This document shows, piece after piece, positions 8,091-16,771 of a DNA stretch of 46,215 nucleotides. The position numbers and the translations under genes were made by a program. The notes below the pieces were generated by a model. It saw only the letters and a program-made list of their open reading frames with translations. It was not told the origin of the DNA and searched no databases. Every line of letters starts with the position of its first letter. Position 1 is the first letter of the stretch. The stretch comes from an uncultured Clostridia bacterium. GTDB taxonomy: Bacteria > Bacillota > Clostridia > TANB77 > CAG-508. The DNA lies in NCBI GenBank assembly GCA_934162625.1, contig CAKPJM010000003.1:1-46215 (forward strand), read 5' to 3'.

Positions 8091-8196
8091 TAAATCACCT
8101 CGTATTCTATTATTGTTTTAAATTAATTCTTATATTCTGTGCTAAATATTGTACTACCTATTGAATAAATAATGTGTCATTTTGTGAAGGCGAAAA

Positions 8197-8230
8197 AAAG
8201 AAATAATCTACTAAATTAGATTATTTCTTT
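8197..8230 (-). terminator. terminator after ftsZ
   Basis: A 14-bp perfect stem (AAAGAAATAATCTA at 8197-8210, complement at 8217-8230) with a six-base loop. On the minus strand it is followed by a T-run, so ftsZ and spoIIGA are separate units. Confidence 0.85.
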
Positions 8231-8258
8231 TTAAATTTTATTTTATTAATTGTTTTTA

Positions 8259-9374
8259 CTATTTATTTCCTTTTTTTCTTAAAAAAGATGGTATGTCTAA
8301 ATCTCCTTGTGATTCTCTATTTTCACTTGGTGTTGGAATAGAGTTTATTTTTTTATTCCAAGTATTTGTTACTAAATTTTCCACACCTAAGCTAGATATT
8401 TCTTGTTCTTTTTCGAATCCTGTAGCTATTACTGTTATTGTTATTTCGTCACCTAAAGTTTCATCTGTAACAACACCAAATATAATGTTAGCTTCTGGAT
8501 CTACACTTCTTTGAATAAGTTCTGCAGCAGTGTTTGCTTCTTGTAATCCTAATTCATTTCCACCTGTAATATTTATTATAACTCCTCTTGCACCTTCTAT
8601 TGATGTTTCTAGTAATGGACTTTGAATTGCTTGTTTAGCTGCATCTTCTGCTCTATTTTCTCCACTTGCTCTACCAATACCCATATGAGCCATTCCTGTA
8701 TTTAGCATTACAGTTTTAACATCTGCAAAGTCTAAGTTTATTAATCCTGGCACTGAAATTAAATCTGATATACCTTGAACACCTTGTCTTAATACATCAT
8801 CTGCCATTTTGAAAGCTTCTACTATAGAAGTTCTTCTATCTATTATTTGTAATAGTTTATCATTTGGTATAACAACTAATGTATCTACTCTTTCTTTTAA
8901 ATTAGCAATTCCTTTTTCAGCTTGATTAAGTCTTTTTTTGCCTTCAAATGTAAATGGTTTTGTTACAACACCTATTGTTAAAATTCCAAGTTCTTTTGCA
9001 GCAGCTGCTACTATTGGAGCTGCACCTGTTCCTGTTCCTCCACCCATTCCGGCTGTAACGAACACCATATCTGCTCCTCTTAATACTTCTGCTATTTCTG
9101 CTTTACTTTCTTCAGCAGCTTGCATACCAATATCTGGATTAGCTCCTGCTCCTAAACCTCTTGTTAATTTTTCACCTATTTGAATTCTTGAACTTGCTTT
9201 TGATAATTGAAGTGCTTGTCTATCTGTATTAACTGCTATAAATTCAACATTTTTTATTCCCGATTCAATCATTCTATTTATAGCATTATTACCAGCACCT
9301 CCAACACCAATAACTTTTATTGTTGCTGTGCCATCCATCATATAATTGTTTTCTTCATAATCTGTGTCCATCAT
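8259..9374 (-). CDS. ftsZ: Cell division protein FtsZ
   Basis: Tubulin-like GTPase of 371 residues that forms the division ring at midcell. The nucleotide-binding glycine-rich start (IKVIGVGGAGNNAINRMI), the tubulin signature GMGGGTGTGAAP and the T7-loop region (NLDFADVKTVM) are intact. The C-terminal peptide GDLDIPSFLRKK, which binds FtsA, is present. A short variable linker separates it from the globular core. AAGGAGG lies before the chosen ATG; the second ATG directly after it is an alternative. It is transcribed after ftsA with a 130-base gap and ends at a strong terminator. It has no in-frame CGG. Confidence 0.98.
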   Translation of the reverse strand: MMDTDYEENNYMMDGTATIKVIGVGGAGNNAINRMIESGIKNVEFIAVNTDRQALQLSKASSRIQIGEKLTRGLGAGANPDIGMQAAEESKAEIAEVLRGADMVFVTAGMGGGTGTGAAPIVAAAAKELGILTIGVVTKPFTFEGKKRLNQAEKGIANLKERVDTLVVIPNDKLLQIIDRRTSIVEAFKMADDVLRQGVQGISDLISVPGLINLDFADVKTVMLNTGMAHMGIGRASGENRAEDAAKQAIQSPLLETSIEGARGVIINITGGNELGLQEANTAAELIQRSVDPEANIIFGVVTDETLGDEITITVIATGFEKEQEISSLGVENLVTNTWNKKINSIPTPSENRESQGDLDIPSFLRKKGNK

Positions 9375-9504
9375 TTTGTTTAATCCTCCTTCTTAATTTT
9401 GAGTTTTGGAATTAATAGTTCACTAATTATATCACATTATTCCAAATATTACATTTATTTAAAAAAATTTATAACTTATTTATGGTTTGCTTAGCATTTA
9501 AGCT

Positions 9505-10734
9505 TTATGAATAGAAAAATTCTTTTATTCTTTCCATAATTGTTTTAAAGAAACTTTCCTCTGATCTAGTATCAATACTGCTAGAGACTGTTTTTGCATA
9601 AGGTCTTGATGCTACATATTTTACCAAAGCATAACTTGATCTAAAGTTTGGCTTTATTGTACTTATTAGCCTTCCAGTTGATATTTTTACTGGAATATTT
9701 AATGTAATTTTTCCTGCAACATCACTTTTATTTATATTTGTAATTCCTTGTCCTGTTAAAATTACATTATTTATATTTGATTTTATTCCCTCATTAGAAA
9801 TACTTTTATTTACTAAAGAAAATATTTCTTCCACTCTTGCTTCTATTACTTCTATTAATTCAGAGCTTTTTATTGTTTTTGTTCTTTCTTCGCCCTTATA
9901 TGTATTTAATATTATATCTGTATCGTTATCTATAAAAGATTTCAAAGCTAGTCCATATTGTTTTTTTAGTCTATCTGCTTCTTCTTCGCTTATATTAAAG
10001 ACATAAGCTATATCAGCTGTAATGTTATCTCCACCTAGTGGAATTGTATTATTATAGATAAAAGATTCTCCTTCAAACACACCTATGTCAGTATTTCCTG
10101 CTCCAATATCCAAAATCATAACATTATCTTTTAATTCATTTTTATCTAATATTAATTGTCTTTCTGCTAAAACATTTGAAACTATTCCATCTATTTCTAT
10201 ATTTGCCTTTTTAAATATACTAGTTAATTGTTTTACATACGCTTTATCTGCTAAAACAACTTGTCCTTTTACTGTAAATGTAGAACTTAAGCTGCCTACT
10301 GGATCATCTATTATTCTTCCATTATCTAGAGAAAATTCATTTGCTACTATATCTATTAAAACTTTGTCATCTGGAATATCTATGTCTTTTACCTGCATTA
10401 TTGCTGATGTTACATCTTTTGTTGAAATTCCTGCATACTTATCTTTTGCTTCTTTTACAATACTATTTTGTACAATCGTTATATATTTACCTGGTATTGT
10501 AACATATGCTGAATGTATTTTTATATTTGCAAACTCTTCAACTTCTGCAATAGTTTTAGAAATTGCTGCTATTACTTCTTCTTCATCTGTAATCTTTGAC
10601 TTTTTCATCCCAAAGCATTTACATTCGCTTGTAGCAATAATCTCCACCTGATTGAAATTATTTACTTCTCCTACTACAGCATTTACCTTGGAAGTTCCTA
10701 TGTCAATACCTACTATTATATCTCCGATAGCCAA
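9505..10734 (-). CDS. ftsA: Cell division protein FtsA
   Basis: Actin-fold protein that tethers FtsZ to the membrane, about 409 residues. The phosphate-1 loop GIDIGTSK, the adenosine-side motif MILDIGAGNTDIGV and the late motif NVILTGQG are seen. The C-terminal amphipathic helix MERIKEFFYS is the membrane-targeting sequence. The frame extends to an ATG at 10749, but a GGAGG falls inside that extension, 8 bases before a TTG at 10734. The TTG start gives the usual short N-terminus (LAIGDIIVGIDIGTSK). It precedes ftsZ on the same strand. Confidence 0.95.
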   Translation of the reverse strand: MAIGDIIVGIDIGTSKVNAVVGEVNNFNQVEIIATSECKCFGMKKSKITDEEEVIAAISKTIAEVEEFANIKIHSAYVTIPGKYITIVQNSIVKEAKDKYAGISTKDVTSAIMQVKDIDIPDDKVLIDIVANEFSLDNGRIIDDPVGSLSSTFTVKGQVVLADKAYVKQLTSIFKKANIEIDGIVSNVLAERQLILDKNELKDNVMILDIGAGNTDIGVFEGESFIYNNTIPLGGDNITADIAYVFNISEEEADRLKKQYGLALKSFIDNDTDIILNTYKGEERTKTIKSSELIEVIEARVEEIFSLVNKSISNEGIKSNINNVILTGQGITNINKSDVAGKITLNIPVKISTGRLISTIKPNFRSSYALVKYVASRPYAKTVSSSIDTRSEESFFKTIMERIKEFFYS

Positions 10735-10850
10735 GACAAATTCCTCCATTTAATTAGTAAATTTTTCGTTGGTATTAGAATATTATATTTTGCAAAAAAA
10801 GTCAATAGTAATGTTACATTTTTGTCATATTTTCGTAATCTTGCTGTAAT

Positions 10851-10896
10851 AAAAAAAGGTAGTCCTAATTCTTTTTTCATTAGGGCTACCTTTTTT
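10851..10896. terminator. bidirectional terminator between prfA and ftsA
   Basis: AGGTAGTCCTAAT pairs with ATTAGGGCTACCT (one T-G wobble) around a T-rich loop. It is flanked by A6 on one side and T6 on the other. It follows the stop of prfA on the minus strand. Confidence 0.88.
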
Positions 10897-10945
10897 ACAA
10901 AAATTTTAATAAAGTTTGATTTTCTCATTATTACTTACTCTTGTT

Positions 10946-12004
10946 TTAAGAATCTCCTTTTAATTTTTCTGCTCTATCAGCTGCAATTAAGTTATTTATC
11001 ATTTCATCTAAATCTCCATTTAGGAAATTCTCCATTTGATATATGCTCATTCCTATTCTATGATCTGTAATTCTACCTTGTGGGTAATTATATGTTCTAA
11101 TTTTTTCGCTTCTATCCCCACTTCCTACTTGTGATTTTCTTTCGTTTGCAAGCTCAGCATCTTGTTTTGCTTTCTCTTGCTCATATATTCTAGATTTTAA
11201 TAGCCTCATTGCATACTCTCTATTTTGAGTTTGAGATCTTTCTGTTTGACATTCTGCTACTATTCCTGTAGGTTCGTGTATCAATCTTACTGCTGAAGAT
11301 GTTTTGTTAACATGTTGTCCTCCAGCTCCTGATGCTCTAAACACTTCCATTTTTACATCTGCTGGGTTTATTTCTATTTCTACATCTTCCACAACAGGTA
11401 ATACTGCAACTGTAGCTGTTGATGTATGAATTCTTCCACTACTTTCTGTATCTGGAACCCTTTGAACTCTATGCACTCCACTTTCAAATTTTAATCTACT
11501 ATATGCACCTTTTCCCGTAACCATAAATGTTACTTCTTTATATCCTCCAAGACCTGTTTCATTTTCATTAAGAACATCTATTTTCCAATGTTTTCTTTCT
11601 GCATACATTGAATACATTCTAAATAATGTTCCTGCAAATAATGCTGCTTCTTCTCCTCCTGCTCCAGCTCTTATTTCACATATTATATTTTTATCATCAT
11701 CTGGATCTTTAGGTATTAATAAAAACTTCAATTCTTCTTCTATTTTTGGAAGTTTTTCTTTTGCCTCTTGATATTCCATTTCTGCAAGTTCTTTTAGCTC
11801 TTTATCATTCATCATTTCCTTTGCTTCTTCCATATCTGCTTTTACTTTTTTATATTCTTTATATTTTTCTGCAACATCTGAAATTAAAGCGTGTTCTTTC
11901 ATACACTTTTGCCATTCACTTTGTCTTGCAATAACTTCTGGATCACTTATTTTTTTATTAAGTTCCTCATATCTCTTCTCTACGTCTTCTAATTTTTGAA
12001 ACAT
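10946..12004 (-). CDS. prfA: Peptide chain release factor 1
   Basis: Class I release factor of 352 residues that recognises UAA and UAG stop codons in the ribosomal A site. The catalytic GGQ is in SGAGGQHVNKTSS. The stop-recognition region reads RVPDTESSGRIHTSTATVAV. The N-terminal coiled domain starts MFQKLEDVEKRYEEL. The frame extends upstream to 12136, but AAAGGAG lies just before ATG12004, and the extension runs into the promoter. It contains no frameshift. Release factor 2, which often uses a programmed +1 shift, is not in this window. Confidence 0.97.
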   Translation of the reverse strand: MFQKLEDVEKRYEELNKKISDPEVIARQSEWQKCMKEHALISDVAEKYKEYKKVKADMEEAKEMMNDKELKELAEMEYQEAKEKLPKIEEELKFLLIPKDPDDDKNIICEIRAGAGGEEAALFAGTLFRMYSMYAERKHWKIDVLNENETGLGGYKEVTFMVTGKGAYSRLKFESGVHRVQRVPDTESSGRIHTSTATVAVLPVVEDVEIEINPADVKMEVFRASGAGGQHVNKTSSAVRLIHEPTGIVAECQTERSQTQNREYAMRLLKSRIYEQEKAKQDAELANERKSQVGSGDRSEKIRTYNYPQGRITDHRIGMSIYQMENFLNGDLDEMINNLIAADRAEKLKGDS

Positions 12005-12037
12005 ACATATCTCCTCTTTATTTAATCTAACTACATT

Positions 12038-12066
12038 ATTATACACAACTATTAAAGTTTTTTCAA
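12038..12066 (-). promoter_or_regulatory. sigma-A promoter of prfA
   Basis: On the minus strand TTGAAA (12061-12066) and TATAAT (12038-12043) are separated by exactly 17 bases. The -10 lies about 33 bases before the prfA start. The MITE-like copy 2 ends about 12 bases further upstream. Confidence 0.85.
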
Positions 12067-12098
12067 CTTTAAACGGATATAAATTGGAATTTGTGTGA

Positions 12099-12157
12099 AC
12101 GATTCTAGGGACTGTCCTTCTTTTGTTGAATGACAAAAGGGGACTGTCCTGAATCGT
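12099..12157 (+). repeat. 59-bp dyad repeat, copy 2
   Basis: Same boundaries (ACGATTC...GAATCGT) and same orientation as the copy at 4750-4808, with a few mismatches. The similarity extends about 20 bases to the left, into the terminal repeat. Confidence 0.88.
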
Positions 12158-12181
12158 AAATGCAATGCGTTTTGCGTTTTT

Positions 12182-12255
12182 GGGCGGACACAGGGCACGC
12201 CCCTACAATGTTTGCAATAAATTTATTTTTGGGCGTATGCAATACGCCCCTACAA
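12182..12255 (+). repeat. two GGGC...GCCCCTACAA palindromic units
   Basis: Units 12182-12208 and 12231-12255, separated by a TTTGCAA-containing spacer like that before the unit at 5021. The second is identical to 5021-5045. Confidence 0.82.
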
Positions 12256-12336
12256 ATCCCACCTCCAACCTTACACCTCGCACTTCGGGATGAATTCAGT
12301 CCAGTCCCCAAAATCCACCCTCATACAAATCCCAAT

Positions 12337-14220
12337 TTATAAGTTAACTACGTTATATTCCATATTTAATTTATCTAAAATTTGTTTTTCTCTGTTTGTA
12401 CATGTAAAAATTAGGACTTGATTATTTTTATAATTATCATAAATATATTTTAGAATATTTTCTAATCTTTCACTATCATAATAAGCAAAGGCTTCATCTA
12501 AAATTATTGGCAGGGTTTCTTCTGTTATTTCATTCATTGCAGATAACCTAAGAGATAAATATAATTGATCTATTGTTCCTATACTTAGCCTATTGCAGTC
12601 CATATATTCTCCATTTTCCATTTCTACTCTAAGACCATATTCACTATCAAACTTTGCATTTTTATATTTATTGTTGGAAATTTTTTCTATCAAATTAGAT
12701 AAATCTTTTGTAAATTTAGGTGTAACTTCATTTTTCATTTCTGAATATGCTTGTTCTAATGCATCTTTTGCTATTTTTATACTTGTTTCTAATTTTTCTA
12801 TTTCTGTTTTCTGTTCTTGATAATATTCTAGTTGTTCTTCATATTCAAGTTTATTTTGTATTTTAATATTGTTTTCACTTTCCTTAATATTAATTGTATT
12901 TAATTCTATTTTTTTATTATTATATTCTCTATTTAATAATTCTATTTGCTTTTCCATACTATTTAAATCTAAATAAAATAATTTTTGTATTTCTGCTTTA
13001 TTAAATTGTTTTTCATATTTATTGATTATTTTTTCCAGTTGTTTACTATTTTCATCATTAATTTCTTTTTCTATTTTATTTATTTCATCTATATTATTTT
13101 TTTTATTTTCTTCTAAAATTTCTATTTCTTTTTCGTTTTTTATTTTTTCTATATTTTCTTTCTTTTCAATTTTATTTTTATTATATTTATTTTTTAAATA
13201 TCTTACTAAATTTAAAATCAAATAAATAATTGTGGTATATATAATAATTTTTTCTATTATTTTAGAAATATTAATAAAATTAATTAAAATATTTAATAAA
13301 ATTAATATTAAAATTATAATTAAATTTATTCTATTTAATTTATTGTTAGTTTTTGCTTCTTTTTTATTATTTAATTTGTTTTTTAAATTATTTATTTTTT
13401 CCTCATAGTCTAAATTTATTTTTTCTTTAATATTTATTTTCTCTTTTTCTTTTTCTTCGTTTTCTCTTGATATTTTTATATCCTTATTTAAATTAATTTC
13501 ATTTTCTATATTTTTTATTTCCTGTAAAATATATTTTTTATTTTCTTTTATTTCTTCATTAATACTAGAGCAATTATTTAGTTCTTCTTTTTTTAATTTT
13601 ATTTCTTTTATTTTCTCCGTAACTTCATTTATAGGCCTTCCAACAGTTCTTTCTGTTCCAACTTCTTCAATTAATTTTTTGGATAATTTTTCCATTACTT
13701 TTTTATATGATACATTATCTTCTCCTGATGATAATATATTTGCTATTTTTTGAGTTAATAGATTTTGACTATTGCTATCTAAAACACTTTCATTTTGTTC
13801 TACAATATTTGTACTTAAAAATAATGTTTCATCTATTTTTGTTTGATCATAAAAAAATTGATTTCCTTTATTTTTATCAATATTATATTGCTTAGATATT
13901 TCTTCTAAATTACTATTATATATTTTAGGATTTTTTTTAGAAAATTCTCTAAAAACTTCATATTTATTTCCATTATCTAAAGTATAATTTATTTTCCCTG
14001 AAAATTCCTCTGTGTTCCAAGGTTTATATTTATCATAATCAGATATGTCTTTTCCATTTTTATTTTTTGAAATACCATAAAGCATTCCATCTATAAATTT
14101 TAATAAAGTACTTTTACCAGATTCATTTTTTCCATAAATTAAATTAATATTTTTTTCTAAATTAATTTCTTTATTTTTAATTTTTCCAAATCCATTTATT
14201 TTTAAAAAATCTATTTTCAA
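12337..14220 (-). CDS. SbcC/YhaN-like AAA ATPase (SMC-type)
   Basis: Protein of 627 residues with the layout of Rad50/SbcC-type ATPases. Walker A (IYGKNESGKSTLLKF) is near residue 30. A long Lys/Glu-rich coiled coil fills the middle. The signature motif (NRLSIGTIDQLYLSLRLS) and Walker B (LPIILDEAFAYYD) come near the C-terminus. Two adjacent hydrophobic segments interrupt the coil (about residues 300-345), as in membrane-associated YhaN-type proteins, and no zinc-hook CxxC is seen. Its likely partner is the SbcD-like nuclease upstream. Start TTG14220 has GAGGTGA before it. Its stop lies in the end repeat of the MITE-like element. A role in DNA end processing is inferred from the pairing. Confidence 0.88.
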   Translation of the reverse strand: MKIDFLKINGFGKIKNKEINLEKNINLIYGKNESGKSTLLKFIDGMLYGISKNKNGKDISDYDKYKPWNTEEFSGKINYTLDNGNKYEVFREFSKKNPKIYNSNLEEISKQYNIDKNKGNQFFYDQTKIDETLFLSTNIVEQNESVLDSNSQNLLTQKIANILSSGEDNVSYKKVMEKLSKKLIEEVGTERTVGRPINEVTEKIKEIKLKKEELNNCSSINEEIKENKKYILQEIKNIENEINLNKDIKISRENEEKEKEKINIKEKINLDYEEKINNLKNKLNNKKEAKTNNKLNRINLIIILILILLNILINFINISKIIEKIIIYTTIIYLILNLVRYLKNKYNKNKIEKKENIEKIKNEKEIEILEENKKNNIDEINKIEKEINDENSKQLEKIINKYEKQFNKAEIQKLFYLDLNSMEKQIELLNREYNNKKIELNTINIKESENNIKIQNKLEYEEQLEYYQEQKTEIEKLETSIKIAKDALEQAYSEMKNEVTPKFTKDLSNLIEKISNNKYKNAKFDSEYGLRVEMENGEYMDCNRLSIGTIDQLYLSLRLSAMNEITEETLPIILDEAFAYYDSERLENILKYIYDNYKNNQVLIFTCTNREKQILDKLNMEYNVVNL

Positions 14221-14945
14221 AAAATCACCTCATTTTTTATTTTTAGTATGTTATTATTTTTTTAATTAATTTTTATTATTTATTTTAATATTTATTTTTA
14301 AATTATTTTATTATTAATTCTTTATTTATTTTTTTTATTTTTTAAAATATTTATTTTTAATTTTATTTTTTTAAAAATTATTTTTTGTTTTATATATTTC
14401 ACCTACACAATTTTTTTGATTAGTTTTTATATATTACAATTTCATTTTTTGTTTTTTAGTCAATTTTTCGTTTTGGGTTTTCTATTCATTTTTTTAATTT
14501 TTCTAAAACATCATTTTACAATTTGTCAATTTTTTATTGTATTTTTTGCTTTATAAATTTTCTACTTACTTGTTTTTTCATTTCCTTTTTTTGCCTTTTG
14601 TTTTATTTACATAAATTCTATCTGTTTTGTTCTTTACATAATTTTCGTCACTTTGTCTTAGTTAATCTTTCCATATTTTTTTACTTGTTTTTATATCATA
14701 CTTTCTAAATTTTCTTTTAATTATCAATTAAAAATTTACTTGTTTCTCAGCATGCCTTTCTTGGATGCCTTCGATTGTTCACATAATATTATGTGTGTTT
14801 TTTGGCATTCTTGCACTCTTGGCTTCTTTCTATTCACTCTACTAATATTATCGTTTTACAGCTGTATTTCCCATGCTTTTCTTAGGTTATCCACAGCCAA
14901 TTTCAGCCTAATTTTTTACTCATTTTTTTACTTTAAAGTTAAGTT
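14221..14945. other. 725-bp A-rich (minus strand) spacer without a gene
   Basis: This lies between the two genes of the SbcD-SbcC-like pair. The plus strand is strongly T-rich and the minus strand A-rich, with almost no G or C near the SbcC side. Frames read on either strand are low-complexity, lack ribosome sites and resemble no family, so I call no gene. One perfect TTATCCACA (14887-14895) is present but isolated. The region may be decayed coding sequence, or an untranslated link between the two genes. Confidence 0.6.
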
Positions 14946-16118
14946 TTACTCAAATAATTTAAGTCCTATTTCCATAGCTTTTTTTATACTATCTTCTTCC
15001 TGTGGATCAGATTTTAGTTTTTCAAGTAGGTTCTTCACAAACATACCTTTTAGATTTTTTTGCATAGCCAAATTGTCAATATTGTATCCTGTTTCTGTTT
15101 TATCCCTCACTTTTAAGATCATATCTTTTTGTATTAGTTTACATATTCTTGTTTCGTTCAATTCTATTTTTTTTGTCCCTTTTAGTATTATCTTATAAAA
15201 GTTTTCTTCTTCCAAATTCATTTCATCCAATTTTTCTATCAATTCTTCTTCAGATTTTATAGAAGAAATGTCTATGCTTTCTTCTTCAAATTTTCTTTCG
15301 TCTGCTCTTAAAAATTTTATTTCTATTTTATCTTTTTCATAATTTTTTTCTTCCAAATTATTTATTTTATTTTTTATTTCTAAATTATTTATTTTATTTT
15401 CTTCTATTTTATTTTTTATTTCTGAATTATTTTTATTTATTTTTATATCCAAAAATCCGTGCTCACCTAATTCATCAAATCCAAAAGAAATTAGAGAACC
15501 TGGATATATAAAATTATTTCTATTATTTTCGTAATTTGCTTTGTGTATATGTCCTAATGCAATATAGTCAAAACCTATTTCTTTTAATTTATTACTATTT
15601 AATGGATTATATTGCATATCTAAGGTTTTACTAGCATCTAATGCACCATGAGTAATTAATATATTAATTTTATTTTTATTTTTTAATTTTATTTCTCCAA
15701 TTCTTGAATTTTCACAATAAAAATCTGTAAATCCAAATCCATATATATCCGCTTCTTCTGCTTCTATAATTTTAATTTCTGAATTAAATATAGTTACGTT
15801 TTTATTCCAATTAAATGTATTATAAAAAGAATTGCTTAAAAATGGATCGTGGTTTCCAGGAGAGATAAAAATTCTTGTTTCTGGTATTGTTTTAAATAAA
15901 TTATTTATATATTCTATTGTGCTTTCTCTAATATATTCTTGCTCATATAAATCCCCTGATATAAATAAAAAGGGGATTTTCTCTACTTTTATATATTCAA
16001 TTGTTTTTTTAAATGCTTCTCTTTGCTCTAATCTTCTAATATTAGCTAAATTATTCCTTGAAGCCAAAACTGTAAATGGACTATCAAAGTGTACATCTGC
16101 CATATGTATAAATCTCAT
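14946..16118 (-). CDS. SbcD/YhaO-like metallophosphoesterase (DNA repair exonuclease)
   Basis: Calcineurin-like phosphoesterase of 390 residues. All five metal-binding motifs of the Mre11/SbcD family are visible in order: DVHFDSPF, SGDLYEQ, SPGNHDP, ITHGALD and LGHIH. A Lys/Asn/Glu-rich linker follows the catalytic domain, and the C-terminal segment (about 300-390) is likely the ATPase-binding part. AAGGAGG precedes the ATG. The SbcC-like ATPase follows on the same strand, but after an unusual 725-base gap. The pair probably acts as a nuclease complex on DNA ends. Confidence 0.92.
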   Translation of the reverse strand: MRFIHMADVHFDSPFTVLASRNNLANIRRLEQREAFKKTIEYIKVEKIPFLFISGDLYEQEYIRESTIEYINNLFKTIPETRIFISPGNHDPFLSNSFYNTFNWNKNVTIFNSEIKIIEAEEADIYGFGFTDFYCENSRIGEIKLKNKNKINILITHGALDASKTLDMQYNPLNSNKLKEIGFDYIALGHIHKANYENNRNNFIYPGSLISFGFDELGEHGFLDIKINKNNSEIKNKIEENKINNLEIKNKINNLEEKNYEKDKIEIKFLRADERKFEEESIDISSIKSEEELIEKLDEMNLEEENFYKIILKGTKKIELNETRICKLIQKDMILKVRDKTETGYNIDNLAMQKNLKGMFVKNLLEKLKSDPQEEDSIKKAMEIGLKLFE

Positions 16119-16136
16119 TAGTATTCCTCCTTAATT

Positions 16137-16195
16137 ACGATTCAGGACAGTCCCCTTTTGTTGCTTAACAAAAGAGGGACAGTCCCTAGAATCGT
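16137..16195 (-). repeat. 59-bp dyad repeat, copy 3 (reversed)
   Basis: Bounded by ACGATTC and GAATCGT with facing GGGACAGTCC blocks, it is reversed relative to copies 1 and 2. It stands alone, without the end repeats or palindromic units. It fills the gap between the SbcD-like gene and yqeK and abuts the yqeK stop codon. Confidence 0.88.
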
Positions 16196-16756
16196 TTACA
16201 TTTCTTCTAACAAATAATTCCTTGCTATTATTCCATTTAAGTGGATTAATGCTCTTTTCTTTACTTGTAATTCTATTTTTTTATCTAATATATATAATAC
16301 CGCTTCGTTAATATCTTTTTTTGCTAAATTTATTATATATTCTATATCATCAAAATTTCTTTCTTTGCTCGTTCTATCTGCAATAAACAATATTTTAGAG
16401 TATATATCCATATCTTTATTTCCTGTTGTATGATTTGCTATTGCTTGTCCCATGCTTTCAGAAAATCCAAATTTTTTTATTGCAATATCTTTTCCTATTT
16501 TAGCATGAAGAAGTGTAGTATTTTTTCTTTCTACTTCGTCTATTTTTATATTATTATCCTTTACATATTTTAATTTGTCTTCTTCACTTATTTCTTTTGC
16601 AACATCATGAGCTATACCTATTTTTTTTGCTGTTTCTACATCTGCTCCATACATTTTTGCAAGTTCCTCTGATCTTTCCATTACTCCTACACTGTGATTA
16701 TATCTTTTTTCTGACAATTGTTTTTTTACATATTCTTGTATTTCTTTTAATTCCAT
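16196..16756 (-). CDS. yqeK: HD-domain phosphohydrolase YqeK (Ap4A hydrolase)
   Basis: HD-superfamily protein of 186 residues, the size of the YqeK family, which hydrolyses diadenosine tetraphosphate symmetrically to ADP. The conserved histidine near the N-terminus is in NHSVGVMER. The HD pair is in GIAHDVAKE, followed by LLHAKIG, AIANHTTG and LFIADRTSKERNF. In many Firmicutes yqeK is next to nadD and rsfS, but here it follows ddl in a cell-wall operon, 15 bases downstream. The stop codon is directly joined to a 59-bp dyad repeat, so the native end may have been altered by that insertion. Confidence 0.93.
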   Translation of the reverse strand: MELKEIQEYVKKQLSEKRYNHSVGVMERSEELAKMYGADVETAKKIGIAHDVAKEISEEDKLKYVKDNNIKIDEVERKNTTLLHAKIGKDIAIKKFGFSESMGQAIANHTTGNKDMDIYSKILFIADRTSKERNFDDIEYIINLAKKDINEAVLYILDKKIELQVKKRALIHLNGIIARNYLLEEM

Positions 16757-16771
16757 TTTATACTCCTCTTA

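Larger units (their letters stand above)
12079..12340. mobile_element. MITE-like composite element, copy 2
   Basis: A 262-bp noncoding element between prfA and the SbcC-like gene. Left end ATAAATTGGAATTTGTG (12079-12095) is inverted as ACAAATCCCAATTTAT at 12325-12340. It contains the 59-bp dyad (12099-12157) and palindromic units at 12182-12208 and 12231-12255. The order (end, dyad, palindromes, shared ATCCCACCT segment, end) is the same as in copy 1. The stop codon of the SbcC-like gene (12337-12339) lies inside the right end. Short frames on both strands here are not genes. Confidence 0.78.

Noticed and set aside
8091..8196. Spo0A boxes upstream of spoIIGA
   Set aside because: Only loose matches (such as TGACACA) are visible, with no convincing TGTCGAA. 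A promoter probably exists here but I cannot place it.
10946..12004. Programmed +1 frameshift in the release factor gene
   Set aside because: The gene is release factor 1 (prfA) with a continuous frame. The classical shift is in prfB, which is not in the window.
14887..14895. Perfect DnaA box TTATCCACA near an AT-rich tract (possible origin)
   Set aside because: There is only one box, with no dnaA, dnaN or other origin neighbours. Chance occurrence is likely.
14523..15198. Plus-strand open frames over the A-rich spacer and the SbcD end
   Set aside because: Low-complexity Phe/Ser/Leu-rich translations without ribosome sites. They are shadows of T-rich sequence and of the minus-strand gene.
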